A stretch of 26,300 bases of DNA from QHXQ01 sp036389375 (GTDB lineage Bacteria; Acidobacteriota; Blastocatellia; Pyrinomonadales; Pyrinomonadaceae): positions 1 to 26,300 of the forward strand of contig DASVQA010000118.1 of the NCBI GenBank assembly GCA_036389375.1, given 5' to 3'. Shown here piece after piece: positions 1 through 7,066 of this stretch (its first letter is position 1; the number at the start of each line of letters is the position of its first letter). The position numbers and the translations under genes were made by a program. Under the pieces are notes generated by a model. That model saw only the letters and a program-made list of their open reading frames with translations. It was not told the DNA's origin and did no database searches.

Positions 1-462
1 CTTACCTTTCGAGTTATGGCCGTGCGAGGTGATCCAGTAGATTCGGTCGCCGATTCGGGCCGCGCCCTCTATGTCCGCTTCGACGTGTTCCGGATCGTGC
101 TGTGCCGGATTATTCGGCTCAGGCGCAAGCGCCGCCGACAAATCTACTGTCTGTAGCGGCGCACCGCCTTGATCAATTCGATAGACGCCCAACACGTTCC
201 GCTGCGGCGTCGGGCCTTGTTTGAGCGTGGCCTCGTCGCTGGCGACCACGAACGTCTGCTCGTCCAGTGCGGCCGCGGCCGACCCATCGCACATGCCTGC
301 ATAGGTCAAACCGGCAGTGAGTTGGCTGGCTGGCATGGGCGCGGCGGGGGCGGGCGCGCTCGCACCCGACTTACCGACCTCGGCCGTACACTGACAGAAT
401 AAAAGCAAGCCTAGACAAACGATGAGACCATGACGCATGGTGCTGCTGCTGGCGGGGGGCAT
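1..462 (-). CDS. Exported DUF3616 family protein (3' part beyond window)
   Basis: The reading frame is open from the ATG at 462 to the left edge (154 codons), so only the N-terminal part is visible. Residues 9-24 (MRHGLIVCLGLLLFCQ) form a signal-peptide-like hydrophobic stretch ending in two Cys. This could be a lipoprotein signal, but the lipobox is not canonical. The mature part shows the DUF3616 pattern: a GMCDGSAAAALDEQTFVVAS strand, then GVYRIDQGGAPLQTVDL, then EADIEGAARIGDRIYWITSH. DUF3616 proteins are predicted beta-propeller-like and have no established reaction. The start at 462 is supported by GAGAGGA seven bases upstream; an in-frame ATG at 438 is an alternative. A good sigma-70 promoter lies upstream on the same strand. 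The family call is confident; the function is unknown. Confidence 0.8.
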   Translation of the reverse strand, partial: MPPASSSTMRHGLIVCLGLLLFCQCTAEVGKSGASAPAPAAPMPASQLTAGLTYAGMCDGSAAAALDEQTFVVASDEATLKQGPTPQRNVLGVYRIDQGGAPLQTVDLSAALAPEPNNPAQHDPEHVEADIEGAARIGDRIYWITSHGHNSKGK

Positions 463-724
463 ATTGTCGTCCTCTCGTGAGTTTGCGACCTGCTAAAGAG
501 CGGGCTACTGGCAGGTTTCGGCAAAACGTCGGCCGGGTTGCTGCGCGGATTGTAGTGATGATGCGGCTTTCTTTCAAGGGCGTGATCAAGTCCGTCGGGC
601 GTAAAGGCAGACTCGTTCAGGCCGGCTGCCCGCTCTGGCACTCCGTTTGTCTATTCACTCAGGAAACAGCCCGCACGTATTGTTATCGTGCAAAGGTGAG
701 CGAACAAGACAGACGGAGGGACAC
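463..724. other. Divergent intergenic region
   Basis: This 262-base spacer separates the minus-strand DUF3616 gene from the plus-strand hemerythrin gene. It holds the minus-strand promoter at 549-577 and both ribosome binding sites. I could not find a convincing plus-strand promoter for the hemerythrin gene. TATTGT at 678-683 is -10-like but has no -35 at a usable distance. Confidence 0.5.
549..577 (-). promoter_or_regulatory. Sigma-70 promoter for the DUF3616 gene
   Basis: Reading the minus strand, TTGAAA (577-572) is followed after 17 bases by TACAAT (554-549). Each box matches five of six consensus positions. The predicted transcription start is near 542, giving a leader of about 80 bases to the ATG at 462. 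The call rests on sequence match alone. Confidence 0.6.
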
Positions 725-1177
725 ATGGACGCAATCACTCTATTGAAAACCGATCACGAAAAGGTCTCCGGCCTCTTCGAGCAGTTGGAGCCGACGACCG
801 AGCGCGCGGTCAAAACGCGCGAAGAGTTGTTCACGAAGTTGAAACAGGAACTCGACATCCACGCGCACATCGAAGAGACGATCTTCTATCCTGTGCTCAA
901 ACAGGAAGCCGAGACGCGCGAGATCACGCTCGAAGGCATCGAAGAACATCACGTCATCAAGACGCTGCTCAAGGAACTGGAAGCGATGGAGGTGGACAGC
1001 GAGCAGTGGACGGCGAAGCTCAAGGTGCTCAAAGAGAATGTTGAGCACCACGTCGAGGAAGAAGAGGGCGACATGTTCAAGGGCGCACGCGAGATCTTGA
1101 GCAAAGAGCAACTGGAAAACCTCGGCACGCGCATGGAAGCCGAGAAGAAACAGCAGAAGGCCGCGGCTGCCGGCTAA
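725..1177 (+). CDS. Hemerythrin/HHE cation-binding domain protein
   Basis: A 150-residue, all-helical, charged protein of the bacterial HHE/hemerythrin-like family. The family binds a non-heme di-iron centre and serves in O2, NO or redox sensing, or in iron handling. Candidate ligands sit at the expected helices: H11 in KTDHEKV, H46/H48 with E50/E51 in IHAHIEETIFYP, the His pair in GIEEHHVIKTLL, and the C-terminal EHHVEEEEGDMF. Family members are usually 140-190 residues, so this is complete. The ATG at 725 is chosen because GGAGGG lies just upstream and the family's LLKxDHxxV start follows directly. The extreme C-terminus is Lys/Ala-rich. There is no signal peptide, so it should be cytoplasmic. 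The gene stands alone, with the his operon control region beginning about 60 bases downstream. Confidence 0.9.
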   Translation: MDAITLLKTDHEKVSGLFEQLEPTTERAVKTREELFTKLKQELDIHAHIEETIFYPVLKQEAETREITLEGIEEHHVIKTLLKELEAMEVDSEQWTAKLKVLKENVEHHVEEEEGDMFKGAREILSKEQLENLGTRMEAEKKQQKAAAAG

Positions 1178-1239
1178 ACCGTTGCGCGCTGAAACTGCCG
1201 CGCGTTTGCCTGACCCGCGCGGTTAACGCTCGAACGGAA

Positions 1240-1276
1240 ACCGGCGCGGGCCTTCGTTTGACACGCCCGCGCCGGT
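1240..1276. repeat. Perfect 12-bp inverted repeat overlapping the his promoter
   Basis: ACCGGCGCGGGC (1240-1251) and GCCCGCGCCGGT (1265-1276) are exact reverse complements around a 13-base centre. No T-run follows. It could end the hemerythrin transcript or be a protein-binding dyad. The -35 box of the his promoter lies in its centre and the right arm fills most of the promoter spacer. Confidence 0.7.
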
Positions 1277-1286
1277 CGGCTATAAA
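1258..1286 (+). promoter_or_regulatory. Near-consensus sigma-70 promoter of the his operon
   Basis: TTGACA (1258-1263) is separated by exactly 17 bases from TATAAA (1281-1286). The predicted transcription start is near 1293, about 35 bases before the leader ORF. It is one of the two strongest promoter matches in the window, as expected for an operon controlled mainly by attenuation after initiation. Confidence 0.8.
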
Positions 1287-1327
1287 TTCGCTTCGTCCAA
1301 GACGAACACGCACACGTCTAAAGTTAT

Positions 1328-1408
1328 ATGCCGCATCAACGCCAGCACGCGCTTCAGCAGCACGGCCATCGTCGCCATGACGGCCGCGCGCTGGCGCTTG
1401 TTGCATGA
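1328..1408 (+). CDS. hisL: Histidine-rich leader peptide of the his operon
   Basis: A 26-codon ORF begins with ATG at 1328 and ends with TGA at 1406-1408. His codons are at positions 3, 7, 12, 14 and 17, so five of the first 17 residues are His; the rest of that stretch is mainly Gln and Arg. It lies between a strong promoter and a terminator-like hairpin, directly upstream of nine his genes. This is the arrangement of ribosome-mediated attenuation known from enterobacterial hisL, although there the His codons are consecutive. No clear Shine-Dalgarno sequence precedes the ATG. The function is inferred from codon content and position. Confidence 0.7.
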   Translation: MPHQRQHALQQHGHRRHDGRALALVA

Positions 1409-1447
1409 CGGGCACGCCCAATCGAACTGCCCTAGCCGCAAGCAACC

Positions 1448-1497
1448 ACCCGCTGCCGCACGTGCCTGAACGCACCGGCAGCGGGTTTCTGTTATTT
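1448..1497 (+). terminator. his attenuator (intrinsic terminator hairpin)
   Basis: ACCCGCTGCCG (1448-1458) pairs perfectly with CGGCAGCGGGT (1476-1486). Inside the loop, GTGC (1462-1465) can also pair with GCAC (1472-1475). The stem is followed by a U-rich tail, TTTCTGTTATTT. It begins 40 bases after the leader-peptide stop and ends 25 bases before the hisZ ATG, the position expected of an attenuator. I did not find a clear competing antiterminator by eye. Confidence 0.75.
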
Positions 1498-1510
1498 GGT
1501 CAAGCTTTCT

Positions 1511-2623
1511 ATGTCCGAGCCACTCTCAAAAATGCCAGACGGCGTGCGCTACTACTGCGGCGCAGAGGCGCGGCTGCGCCGTGCGGTTGAAGATGCGGCG
1601 ATGTCTGTCTTCGCCGGTTGGTCTTACGAAGAGATCGCCACGCCCACGCTCGACTACTTTGCCCTCTTTGCGCGCGGCATGGGGCACGACGAAGCGCAAC
1701 GCGCCTTTCGTTTCACAGACACCGACGGCCGCCTGCTCGCCCTGCGCCCCGACGTGACCTCTTCGGTCGCGCGCGCCTCCGCCACGCTGTTCGCCGGCCG
1801 CGCGCGCCCCTTGCGCCTCTGCTACGCCGCCAACGTCTTTCGCCAGCGCCCGCGCTCGCACGCCGAATGGCGACGCGAATGGACGCAACTCGGCTGCGAG
1901 TTGATCGGCGCAAACGGCGCGGCGGCCGATCTGGAAACGCTGCTGGTCGCCGTTGAGGTGCTGACGCAACTCGGTCTCGCCGGCCGCTTTCGCATCACGC
2001 TCAACCACGTCGAAATCTTCAACGGCGTCGCCGCGCAGTTCCAACTCGACGCCCCGGCGCGCGAAGAGATGCGCCGCATTATTGATACGCGCGACACGGA
2101 CGCGCTCGCGCGCTTCCTCGCCGCCGACGGGCGCAACGTGCGTGCCCCGCTCACGCGCTTCACGGGGCAGCGCGACCTCATCACAACGGCGCAACAACTG
2201 CTGCCGCACCCGCGCTCACGCGCCGCGCTCGACGCACTCGCCGCCATGTGGAGCGCGCTCGACGCCCTGCACCTGTCGGACTCCTTCGAGATCGATCTCG
2301 GCGACGTGGCGGGGCTGGACTACTACACGGGGCTGGTCTACAAAATCTACGTCGCGGGCGCAGGCACGCGCGTCGGTAGCGGCGGGCGTTACGACGAACT
2401 GACCAACAACTTCGGCGGCCGCGACCCGGCCGTCGGCTTCGTCCTCGACTTGGACGCCCTGACCGACGTGCTCGCACGCAGCCATTCAACGTTTGCACGC
2501 AACGGCCACACGCAACCCACGAGCATCGCCGACGAAGAGACCATCGAGCGCTTCCGTGCCGCGCGCCGCAGCCGCGCCAACGGCGAGCAGGTATGTTTAA
2601 GCGATGAAGGAGCGCGCAGATGA
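1511..2623 (+). CDS. hisZ: ATP phosphoribosyltransferase regulatory subunit HisZ
   Basis: HisZ is a catalytically inactive paralogue of the histidyl-tRNA synthetase core. It forms a hetero-octamer with short HisG and carries histidine feedback inhibition. The product is about 370 residues and has the class II synthetase fold signatures: PDGVRYYCGAEARLR at the N-terminus, the motif-2-like CYAANVFRQRPRSHAEWRREW, and GLDYYTGLVYKIYVAGAGTR followed by SGGRYDELTNNFGGRDPAVGF. It lacks the C-terminal anticodon-binding domain of true HisRS. The following hisG is the short form that requires HisZ, which confirms the call. ATG 1511 is chosen. TTG 1496 and ATG 1532 are in-frame alternatives, and none has a clear Shine-Dalgarno sequence. 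The gene overlaps hisG by four bases (ATGA). Confidence 0.93.
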   Translation: MSEPLSKMPDGVRYYCGAEARLRRAVEDAAMSVFAGWSYEEIATPTLDYFALFARGMGHDEAQRAFRFTDTDGRLLALRPDVTSSVARASATLFAGRARPLRLCYAANVFRQRPRSHAEWRREWTQLGCELIGANGAAADLETLLVAVEVLTQLGLAGRFRITLNHVEIFNGVAAQFQLDAPAREEMRRIIDTRDTDALARFLAADGRNVRAPLTRFTGQRDLITTAQQLLPHPRSRAALDALAAMWSALDALHLSDSFEIDLGDVAGLDYYTGLVYKIYVAGAGTRVGSGGRYDELTNNFGGRDPAVGFVLDLDALTDVLARSHSTFARNGHTQPTSIADEETIERFRAARRSRANGEQVCLSDEGARR

Positions 2624-3336
2624 GTGATGAGTTAAGCGATACGCCGCGCGCACTAGCGGCTGAAGCAACACCTGTCGCTTCCGCCCTCAACCCTCAGCCT
2701 TCGGCCCTGACCATCGCTCTGGCGAAAGGACGGATGCAGGCCGAGGCGCTGCGTCTGCTCGCAGGCGCGGGCGTGCGCGTGAGCGCGGCGGCGCTCGCCT
2801 CGCGCCGTCTGGCGGTCGCGGACGAGAGTGGGCGCTATCGCTTCGTCTTCGTCAAACCGGCGGACGTGCCCGTCTACGTCGAGCATGGCATCGCGGATTG
2901 CGGCGTCGTCGGGCGCGACGTGCTGCTCGAAGCGGAGGCGGACGTGTTGCAGCCGCTCGACCTGCGGATCAGCCGTTGCCGCATTGCGGTGGCGGCGCGT
3001 GTGGCGGACGCGCCGCGCGCTACGGGCATGCTGCGCGTGGCGACCAAGTACCCGCGCATCGCGGCGGCGCACTTTGGCGCGCGTGGCGTGCCGGTTGAGA
3101 TTATCGCTCTCTCCGGCTCGGTCGAACTCGCGCCCGTACTCGGTCTTGCGGACTGCATCGTTGATCTGGTGGAGACGGGCCGGACGCTCGTGGAGAACGG
3201 TCTCGCCATTGTCGAGACGATCACGGAATCAACGGGTCGGCTGGTGGTCAATCGCGCCAGCTATCAACTGAAGGCGGCGGCCGTCGCGGAGTTGTGCGAA
3301 GCGTTGCGCCGGGCGGTGCAGGCCGAGACGGATTAA
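2620..3336 (+). CDS. hisG: ATP phosphoribosyltransferase catalytic subunit (short form)
   Basis: HisG condenses ATP and PRPP to phosphoribosyl-ATP, the committed first step of histidine synthesis. The core starts at L30 (LTIALAKGRMQ), contains GIADCGVVGRDVLLE, and ends with the PRPP-binding DLVETGRTLVENGLAIVE loop. There is no C-terminal regulatory domain, so this is the short HisG that works with HisZ. The ATG at 2620 is fixed by GAAGGAG seven bases upstream and by the overlap with hisZ. Compared with typical short HisG (about 210 residues starting near the LTIA strand), there is an N-terminal extension of 29 residues. Part of it, around NPQPSA, is encoded by four tandem heptamers. The extension is probably unstructured. 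Confidence 0.95.
   Translation: MSDELSDTPRALAAEATPVASALNPQPSALTIALAKGRMQAEALRLLAGAGVRVSAAALASRRLAVADESGRYRFVFVKPADVPVYVEHGIADCGVVGRDVLLEAEADVLQPLDLRISRCRIAVAARVADAPRATGMLRVATKYPRIAAAHFGARGVPVEIIALSGSVELAPVLGLADCIVDLVETGRTLVENGLAIVETITESTGRLVVNRASYQLKAAAVAELCEALRRAVQAETD
2684..2711 (+). repeat. Four tandem heptamers inside the hisG 5' end
   Basis: CCCTCAA, CCCTCAG, CCTTCGG and CCCTGAC run head to tail within the hisG coding sequence. They encode part of the non-conserved N-terminal extension (ALNPQPSALT) just before the HisG core. The unit length and style resemble the heptamer elements at 13787-13855 and 17620-17695, though the sequence differs. Confidence 0.6.
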
Positions 3337-3351
3337 TTAAGGAGTAGCGTT

Positions 3352-4656
3352 CTGATCGAGATTATCAACAGCAACGACCGGGCGGGGCGGGCGGCGAAAC
3401 TGGCGCGCATCAAGCGGCGCAGCGTGGCGCTCGACGCAGAGTTGATGCAGCGCGTCGGCGCGATCATCGAAGACGTGCGCGTGCGCGGCGACGCGGCGCT
3501 CGTCGAATACACCGCACGCTTCGACGGCGTGACCTTAACGCCCGCCGCCTTACGCGTGGCCGAAGACACGCTCCGCGCATCGGCGGCGGCCGTTGACGCG
3601 GACGTGCTGGCCGCCCTGCGCGCAGCCATCAAAAACATTCGTTTCTTCCACGAGCAGGAGCGGCGCGCGGCATGGCAGATCGTCGGTGACGAAGGCTTGC
3701 GCGTCGGGCAGCGCTTCACGCCGATTGAGCGGGCGGGGCTGTACGTGCCGGGTGGCACGGCCGCTTACCCTTCGTCGGTCTTGATGAACGTCGTGCCCGC
3801 ACAGGTGGCGGGCGTCGAGCGGATCGTCGTCGTCACGCCGCCGCGCACGCTCGCCGCGACCCCGGCCGTCGCCGCCGCGCTCGTCGAACTCGGCATCACG
3901 GAGATTTATCAGATCGGCGGCGCGCAAGCCGTCGCCGCGCTCGCCTACGGCACAGAAACGATTCCACGCGTGGACAAGATCACGGGGCCGGGCAATCGCT
4001 TCGTCGCGGCGGCGAAGAAACTGGTCTTCGGCGCGGTCGGGATTGACGCCATCGCCGGCCCGAGCGAAGTCGTCATCGTCGCGGAGGCGACCGCGCGCGC
4101 AGCCTACGTCGCGGCTGATCTGCTCGCCCAAGCCGAGCACGGCGCGGACGCTTCGGCCGTGCTCATCACGACCAGCGAGGGGCTGGCCCGCGCGGTCGCA
4201 CGCGAAGTTGCGCGCCAGAGCGAGACGCTGCCGCGCCGCGCCATCGTCGCCGCGTCGCTCGCAGACTTCGGCGCGGTCTTCGTCGTTGACAACCTTAACG
4301 AAGCTTGTGCGCTCGTCAACGAACTCGCGCCGGAACACCTTGAATTAATGACGGGCGACGACGATGCGTTCGCGACCGGCGTGCGCCACGCGGGCGCGAT
4401 CTTCTTCGGCGCACACACGCCCGAAGCTTTAGGCGATTATCTAGCCGGCCCCAATCACGTGCTGCCGACGGGCGGTGCGGCGCGTTTTTCGTCCGCGCTC
4501 GGCGTCCATGATTTCCTGCGTCACACGACGCTGCTGCGTTACACGCGCGCCGGCCTCGCCCGCGCCGCACCACAGATCGCCGCGCTCGCCCGCGCCGAAG
4601 GTCTCGACGCGCACGCGCGCTCGGCCCTGATCCGCATGGAAGACGAAAGCAGTTGA
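3352..4656 (+). CDS. hisD: Histidinol dehydrogenase
   Basis: HisD carries out the last two steps, oxidising histidinol via histidinal to histidine with two NAD+ and a bound zinc. Family signatures are in order: ERAGLYVPGGTAAYPSSVLM, GGAQAVAALAYGTETIPRVD, ITGPGNRFVAAAKKLVFG, GIDAIAGPSEVVIVA, LLAQAEHGADASAV (zinc/catalytic His region), LVNELAPEHLEL and LGDYLAGPNHVLPTGG. The start is unusual: the only plausible start matching the normal family N-terminus is CTG at 3352, read as (M)IEIINSNDRAGRAAK. GGAG lies at 3341-3344, seven bases upstream. Starting at the next in-frame GTG (3424) would lose 24 conserved-looking residues. From CTG the product is 434 residues, the usual family length. The gap to hisG is 15 bases, and the stop overlaps the 5' end of the hisC frame. 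Confidence 0.93.
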   Translation: MIEIINSNDRAGRAAKLARIKRRSVALDAELMQRVGAIIEDVRVRGDAALVEYTARFDGVTLTPAALRVAEDTLRASAAAVDADVLAALRAAIKNIRFFHEQERRAAWQIVGDEGLRVGQRFTPIERAGLYVPGGTAAYPSSVLMNVVPAQVAGVERIVVVTPPRTLAATPAVAAALVELGITEIYQIGGAQAVAALAYGTETIPRVDKITGPGNRFVAAAKKLVFGAVGIDAIAGPSEVVIVAEATARAAYVAADLLAQAEHGADASAVLITTSEGLARAVAREVARQSETLPRRAIVAASLADFGAVFVVDNLNEACALVNELAPEHLELMTGDDDAFATGVRHAGAIFFGAHTPEALGDYLAGPNHVLPTGGAARFSSALGVHDFLRHTTLLRYTRAGLARAAPQIAALARAEGLDAHARSALIRMEDESS

Positions 4657-4685
4657 ACAGAACTGCTCAGACGATTGTGCCGCTT

Positions 4686-5765
4686 ATGTCCAATCCATTG
4701 ACCAACATCAAACCGCGCGTGCGCGCATTGCGCGCTTACACGCTCGCACCTGATCGCGCGCCCATCAAACTCAACCAGAACGAGAACCCGTTCGCGCTGC
4801 CCGCGCGGATCAGAGAGGAGACCGCGCGCCGTTTGCAGACGCGCGCGTGGAGTCGCTACCCGGACTTCGTGCCCGCCGCGTTGCACGAACAACTGGCCGC
4901 GTTCGCTGGCTGGCCGGCCGACGGCATCATCGCAGGCAACGGCTCGAACGAACTGATTCAGGCGACGCTGATGACGACGATTGAACCGGGCAAGCGCGTC
5001 CTTATCTGCGAGCCGACCTTCGCGCTCTACCGGCAGGTCGCAACCGTGCTTGGCGGCGACATCGTCAGCATCCCGCTCGCCGCCGATCTGACCTACGACG
5101 TGCCCCCCATCCGCACAGCCGTCGCGGCTCATAGTCCTGATGTCATCATCATCTGCTCGCCGAATAATCCGACCGGCTGCCTGCTGGCGGAGCGCGACCT
5201 GCGCGATCTGCTGGCGGCAGCGCGCGGGCTGGTCGTGATTGACGAAGCCTATTTCGAGTTTGCCGGAGAGACGGTCGTGCCGCTGCTCCGCGAGTATGAG
5301 CACCTCGTCGTCTTTCGCACCTTCTCGAAGGCAATGGCGCTCGCCGGGCTGCGCGTCGGCTATCTGCTCGCCGCGCCCGCGCTCGCGCGTGAGATCGGCA
5401 AAGCGGTACTGCCTTACAACCTCAACTTCGTCTCGCAGACCGCCGCCGAAGTGGCCGTCGAAATGTACGACGCGGAACTGCGCCCGCTCGTCGCCGAGAT
5501 CATCAACGAGCGCGCCCGCTTATTCGCCGCGCTCGAACGCATCAACGGCCTCGCGCCCGTCACCTCGCGCGCAAACTTCATGGTTGTGCGGTCAACCATC
5601 GCGCCGCAGCACGTCTTCAAAGAGTTGCTGGCGCGCGGTATCCTCGTCCGCGACGTGAGCGGCTATCCGATGCTCAAGGACTATTTTCGCCTGAGCGTCG
5701 GCACGCCCGCCGAGAACGACGCGCTCATCGCCGCGCTGGCAGAGATATTCGCTGACGCAAAATGA
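4686..5765 (+). CDS. hisC: Histidinol-phosphate aminotransferase
   Basis: HisC is a PLP enzyme of fold type I that transfers the amino group from glutamate to imidazole-acetol phosphate, giving histidinol phosphate. The product has 359 residues from ATG 4686. Seen in the sequence: IKLNQNENPF near the N-terminus, GNGSNELIQ, the PLP-contact ICSPNNPTGCLL, VIDEAYFEF, the Schiff-base lysine K215 in RTFSKAMALAGLRVGYLL, and a C-terminal DYFRLSVGTPAEND that holds the substrate-binding Arg. An in-frame TTG at 4653, overlapping the hisD stop, would add 11 residues. ATG 4686 is preferred because the protein then starts a few residues before the conserved region. Neither start has a clear Shine-Dalgarno sequence, so translation may be coupled to hisD. 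Confidence 0.93.
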   Translation: MSNPLTNIKPRVRALRAYTLAPDRAPIKLNQNENPFALPARIREETARRLQTRAWSRYPDFVPAALHEQLAAFAGWPADGIIAGNGSNELIQATLMTTIEPGKRVLICEPTFALYRQVATVLGGDIVSIPLAADLTYDVPPIRTAVAAHSPDVIIICSPNNPTGCLLAERDLRDLLAAARGLVVIDEAYFEFAGETVVPLLREYEHLVVFRTFSKAMALAGLRVGYLLAAPALAREIGKAVLPYNLNFVSQTAAEVAVEMYDAELRPLVAEIINERARLFAALERINGLAPVTSRANFMVVRSTIAPQHVFKELLARGILVRDVSGYPMLKDYFRLSVGTPAENDALIAALAEIFADAK

Positions 5766-5796
5766 GCATTGGCAATTTCAAATTTGAGACGAAACC

Positions 5797-6405
5797 ATGA
5801 GTACACAGACGCAGACAGGCAGCCGCACGGCAGACGTGCGCCGCCAGACGAAAGAGACGGACGTGCGCGTGACGCTCGCGCTCGACGGCGCGGGGCAGGC
5901 GCGCGTCTCGACCGGCGTGCCGTTTCTCGATCACATGCTTGAGTTGTTCGCGCGGCACGGTCTCTTCGATCTCGAAGTTGAGTGTCGCGGCGACTTGGAA
6001 ATTGACGATCATCATTCGGTCGAAGACGTGGCCATCACTTTGGGGCAAGCTTTCCGGCAGGCGCTCGGCGACAAGGCGGGTCTCGCACGCTACGGCGCGG
6101 CCCTCGTGCCGATGGACGAGGCGCTGTGCCGCGCGGTGGTCGATCTGTCGGGACGCTTCTATCTCGTCTATGCAGTCGAGACGCGGCGACACACCATCGG
6201 TAATTTTTCGGTTGAACTCGCTGAGCACTTCTGGCGTTCGTTCGCCGAAGCCGCGCGCTGCAACCTGCATATAGACGCGCTGCGCGGGCGCAACACGCAC
6301 CACATCCTCGAAGGCACGTTCAAGGCGACGGCGCGTGCGCTGCGGCAAGCGTGCGCACGCGACCCGCGCATCACGGGCGTGTTGAGCACGAAAGGAGTCT
6401 TATAA
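5797..6405 (+). CDS. hisB: Imidazoleglycerol-phosphate dehydratase (monofunctional HisB)
   Basis: HisB dehydrates imidazoleglycerol phosphate to imidazole-acetol phosphate, using manganese bound by His-rich motifs. All are visible: ARVSTGVPFLDHMLELFARHG, DLEIDDHHSVEDVAITLG, the central MDEALCRAVVDLSGR, and AEHFWRSFAEAARCNLHIDALRG followed by NTHHILEGTFKATARALR. At 202 residues it is the dehydratase only, with none of the HAD phosphatase domain found in enterobacterial HisB. That matches a separate hisN at the operon end. The 31-base gap after hisC contains AATTTCAAATTTGAG (5774-5788), two A/T-rich seven-base units that may be a remnant of a short repeat. Confidence 0.95.
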   Translation: MSTQTQTGSRTADVRRQTKETDVRVTLALDGAGQARVSTGVPFLDHMLELFARHGLFDLEVECRGDLEIDDHHSVEDVAITLGQAFRQALGDKAGLARYGAALVPMDEALCRAVVDLSGRFYLVYAVETRRHTIGNFSVELAEHFWRSFAEAARCNLHIDALRGRNTHHILEGTFKATARALRQACARDPRITGVLSTKGVL

Positions 6406-6410
6406 GTTTC

Positions 6411-7043
6411 GTGCCGCAAGTGGCGATCATTGATTACGGCGTCGGCAATCTGCGCTCGGTTGAGAAGGCTTTTGCGGCGACCGGCTGCGCGGCGGTGGTC
6501 AGCGACGACGAGCGCGTGCTGCGTGCGGCCGAGCGGCTGGTGCTGCCGGGCGTCGGCGCATTCCGCGCGTGTATGCGCGGCTTGCAGGCGCGCGGCTTCG
6601 ATGCGCTGGTGCGCGAGCGCGTGGCGGCCGGCACGCCGCTGCTCGGCGTGTGCGTCGGCATGCAGATGCTGTTTGAATCGTCGGAAGAGTTCGGCGAGAC
6701 GGCCGGGTTGAAGTTGCTGCGCGGGCGTGTGCGGCGTTTCGCGGCGGACTTACGCGTGCCGCAGGTCGGCTGGAACAACGTGCGCCTGCGCGCGCCCGCT
6801 GACCCGTTGCTGGCCGGGATTGACGACGGCGCGTTCTTCTATTTTGTTCATTCGTACTACTGCGCCGCAACCGAGCGCGCGGCGGTGCTGGGCGAAACCG
6901 AGTATGGCTTGAGCTATGCTTCAATCGTCGGGCAGGGATGTGTCTACGGTGTACAGTTTCATCCTGAAAAGAGTCAGGCGGCGGGTCTGCGCCTGCTGCA
7001 AAACTTTGCGACCACCGCAGACTTCGCGCGCGGCGCAGACTGA
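6411..7043 (+). CDS. hisH: Imidazole glycerol phosphate synthase glutaminase subunit
   Basis: HisH is the class I glutamine amidotransferase partner of HisF and supplies ammonia through the HisF barrel. The product has 210 residues. The N-terminal VAIIDYGVGNLRSVEKAF is diagnostic. The nucleophile is C81 in LGVCVGMQMLFE, and the catalytic His-Glu pair is in GVQFHPEKSQ. The GTG at 6411 is chosen, five bases after the hisB stop. An AAAGGAG lies inside the end of hisB but at a long spacing of 13 bases. GTG 6420 is a possible alternative that would give a slightly shorter N-terminus. Confidence 0.94.
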   Translation: MPQVAIIDYGVGNLRSVEKAFAATGCAAVVSDDERVLRAAERLVLPGVGAFRACMRGLQARGFDALVRERVAAGTPLLGVCVGMQMLFESSEEFGETAGLKLLRGRVRRFAADLRVPQVGWNNVRLRAPADPLLAGIDDGAFFYFVHSYYCAATERAAVLGETEYGLSYASIVGQGCVYGVQFHPEKSQAAGLRLLQNFATTADFARGAD

Positions 7044-7066
7044 GCGGGCGCGCAAACGCCATCTTC

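Noticed and set aside
1526..2209. Long open frame on the minus strand across hisZ
   Set aside because: It lies wholly inside hisZ and its translation is a low-complexity Arg/Ala/Glu-rich shadow typical of GC-rich DNA.
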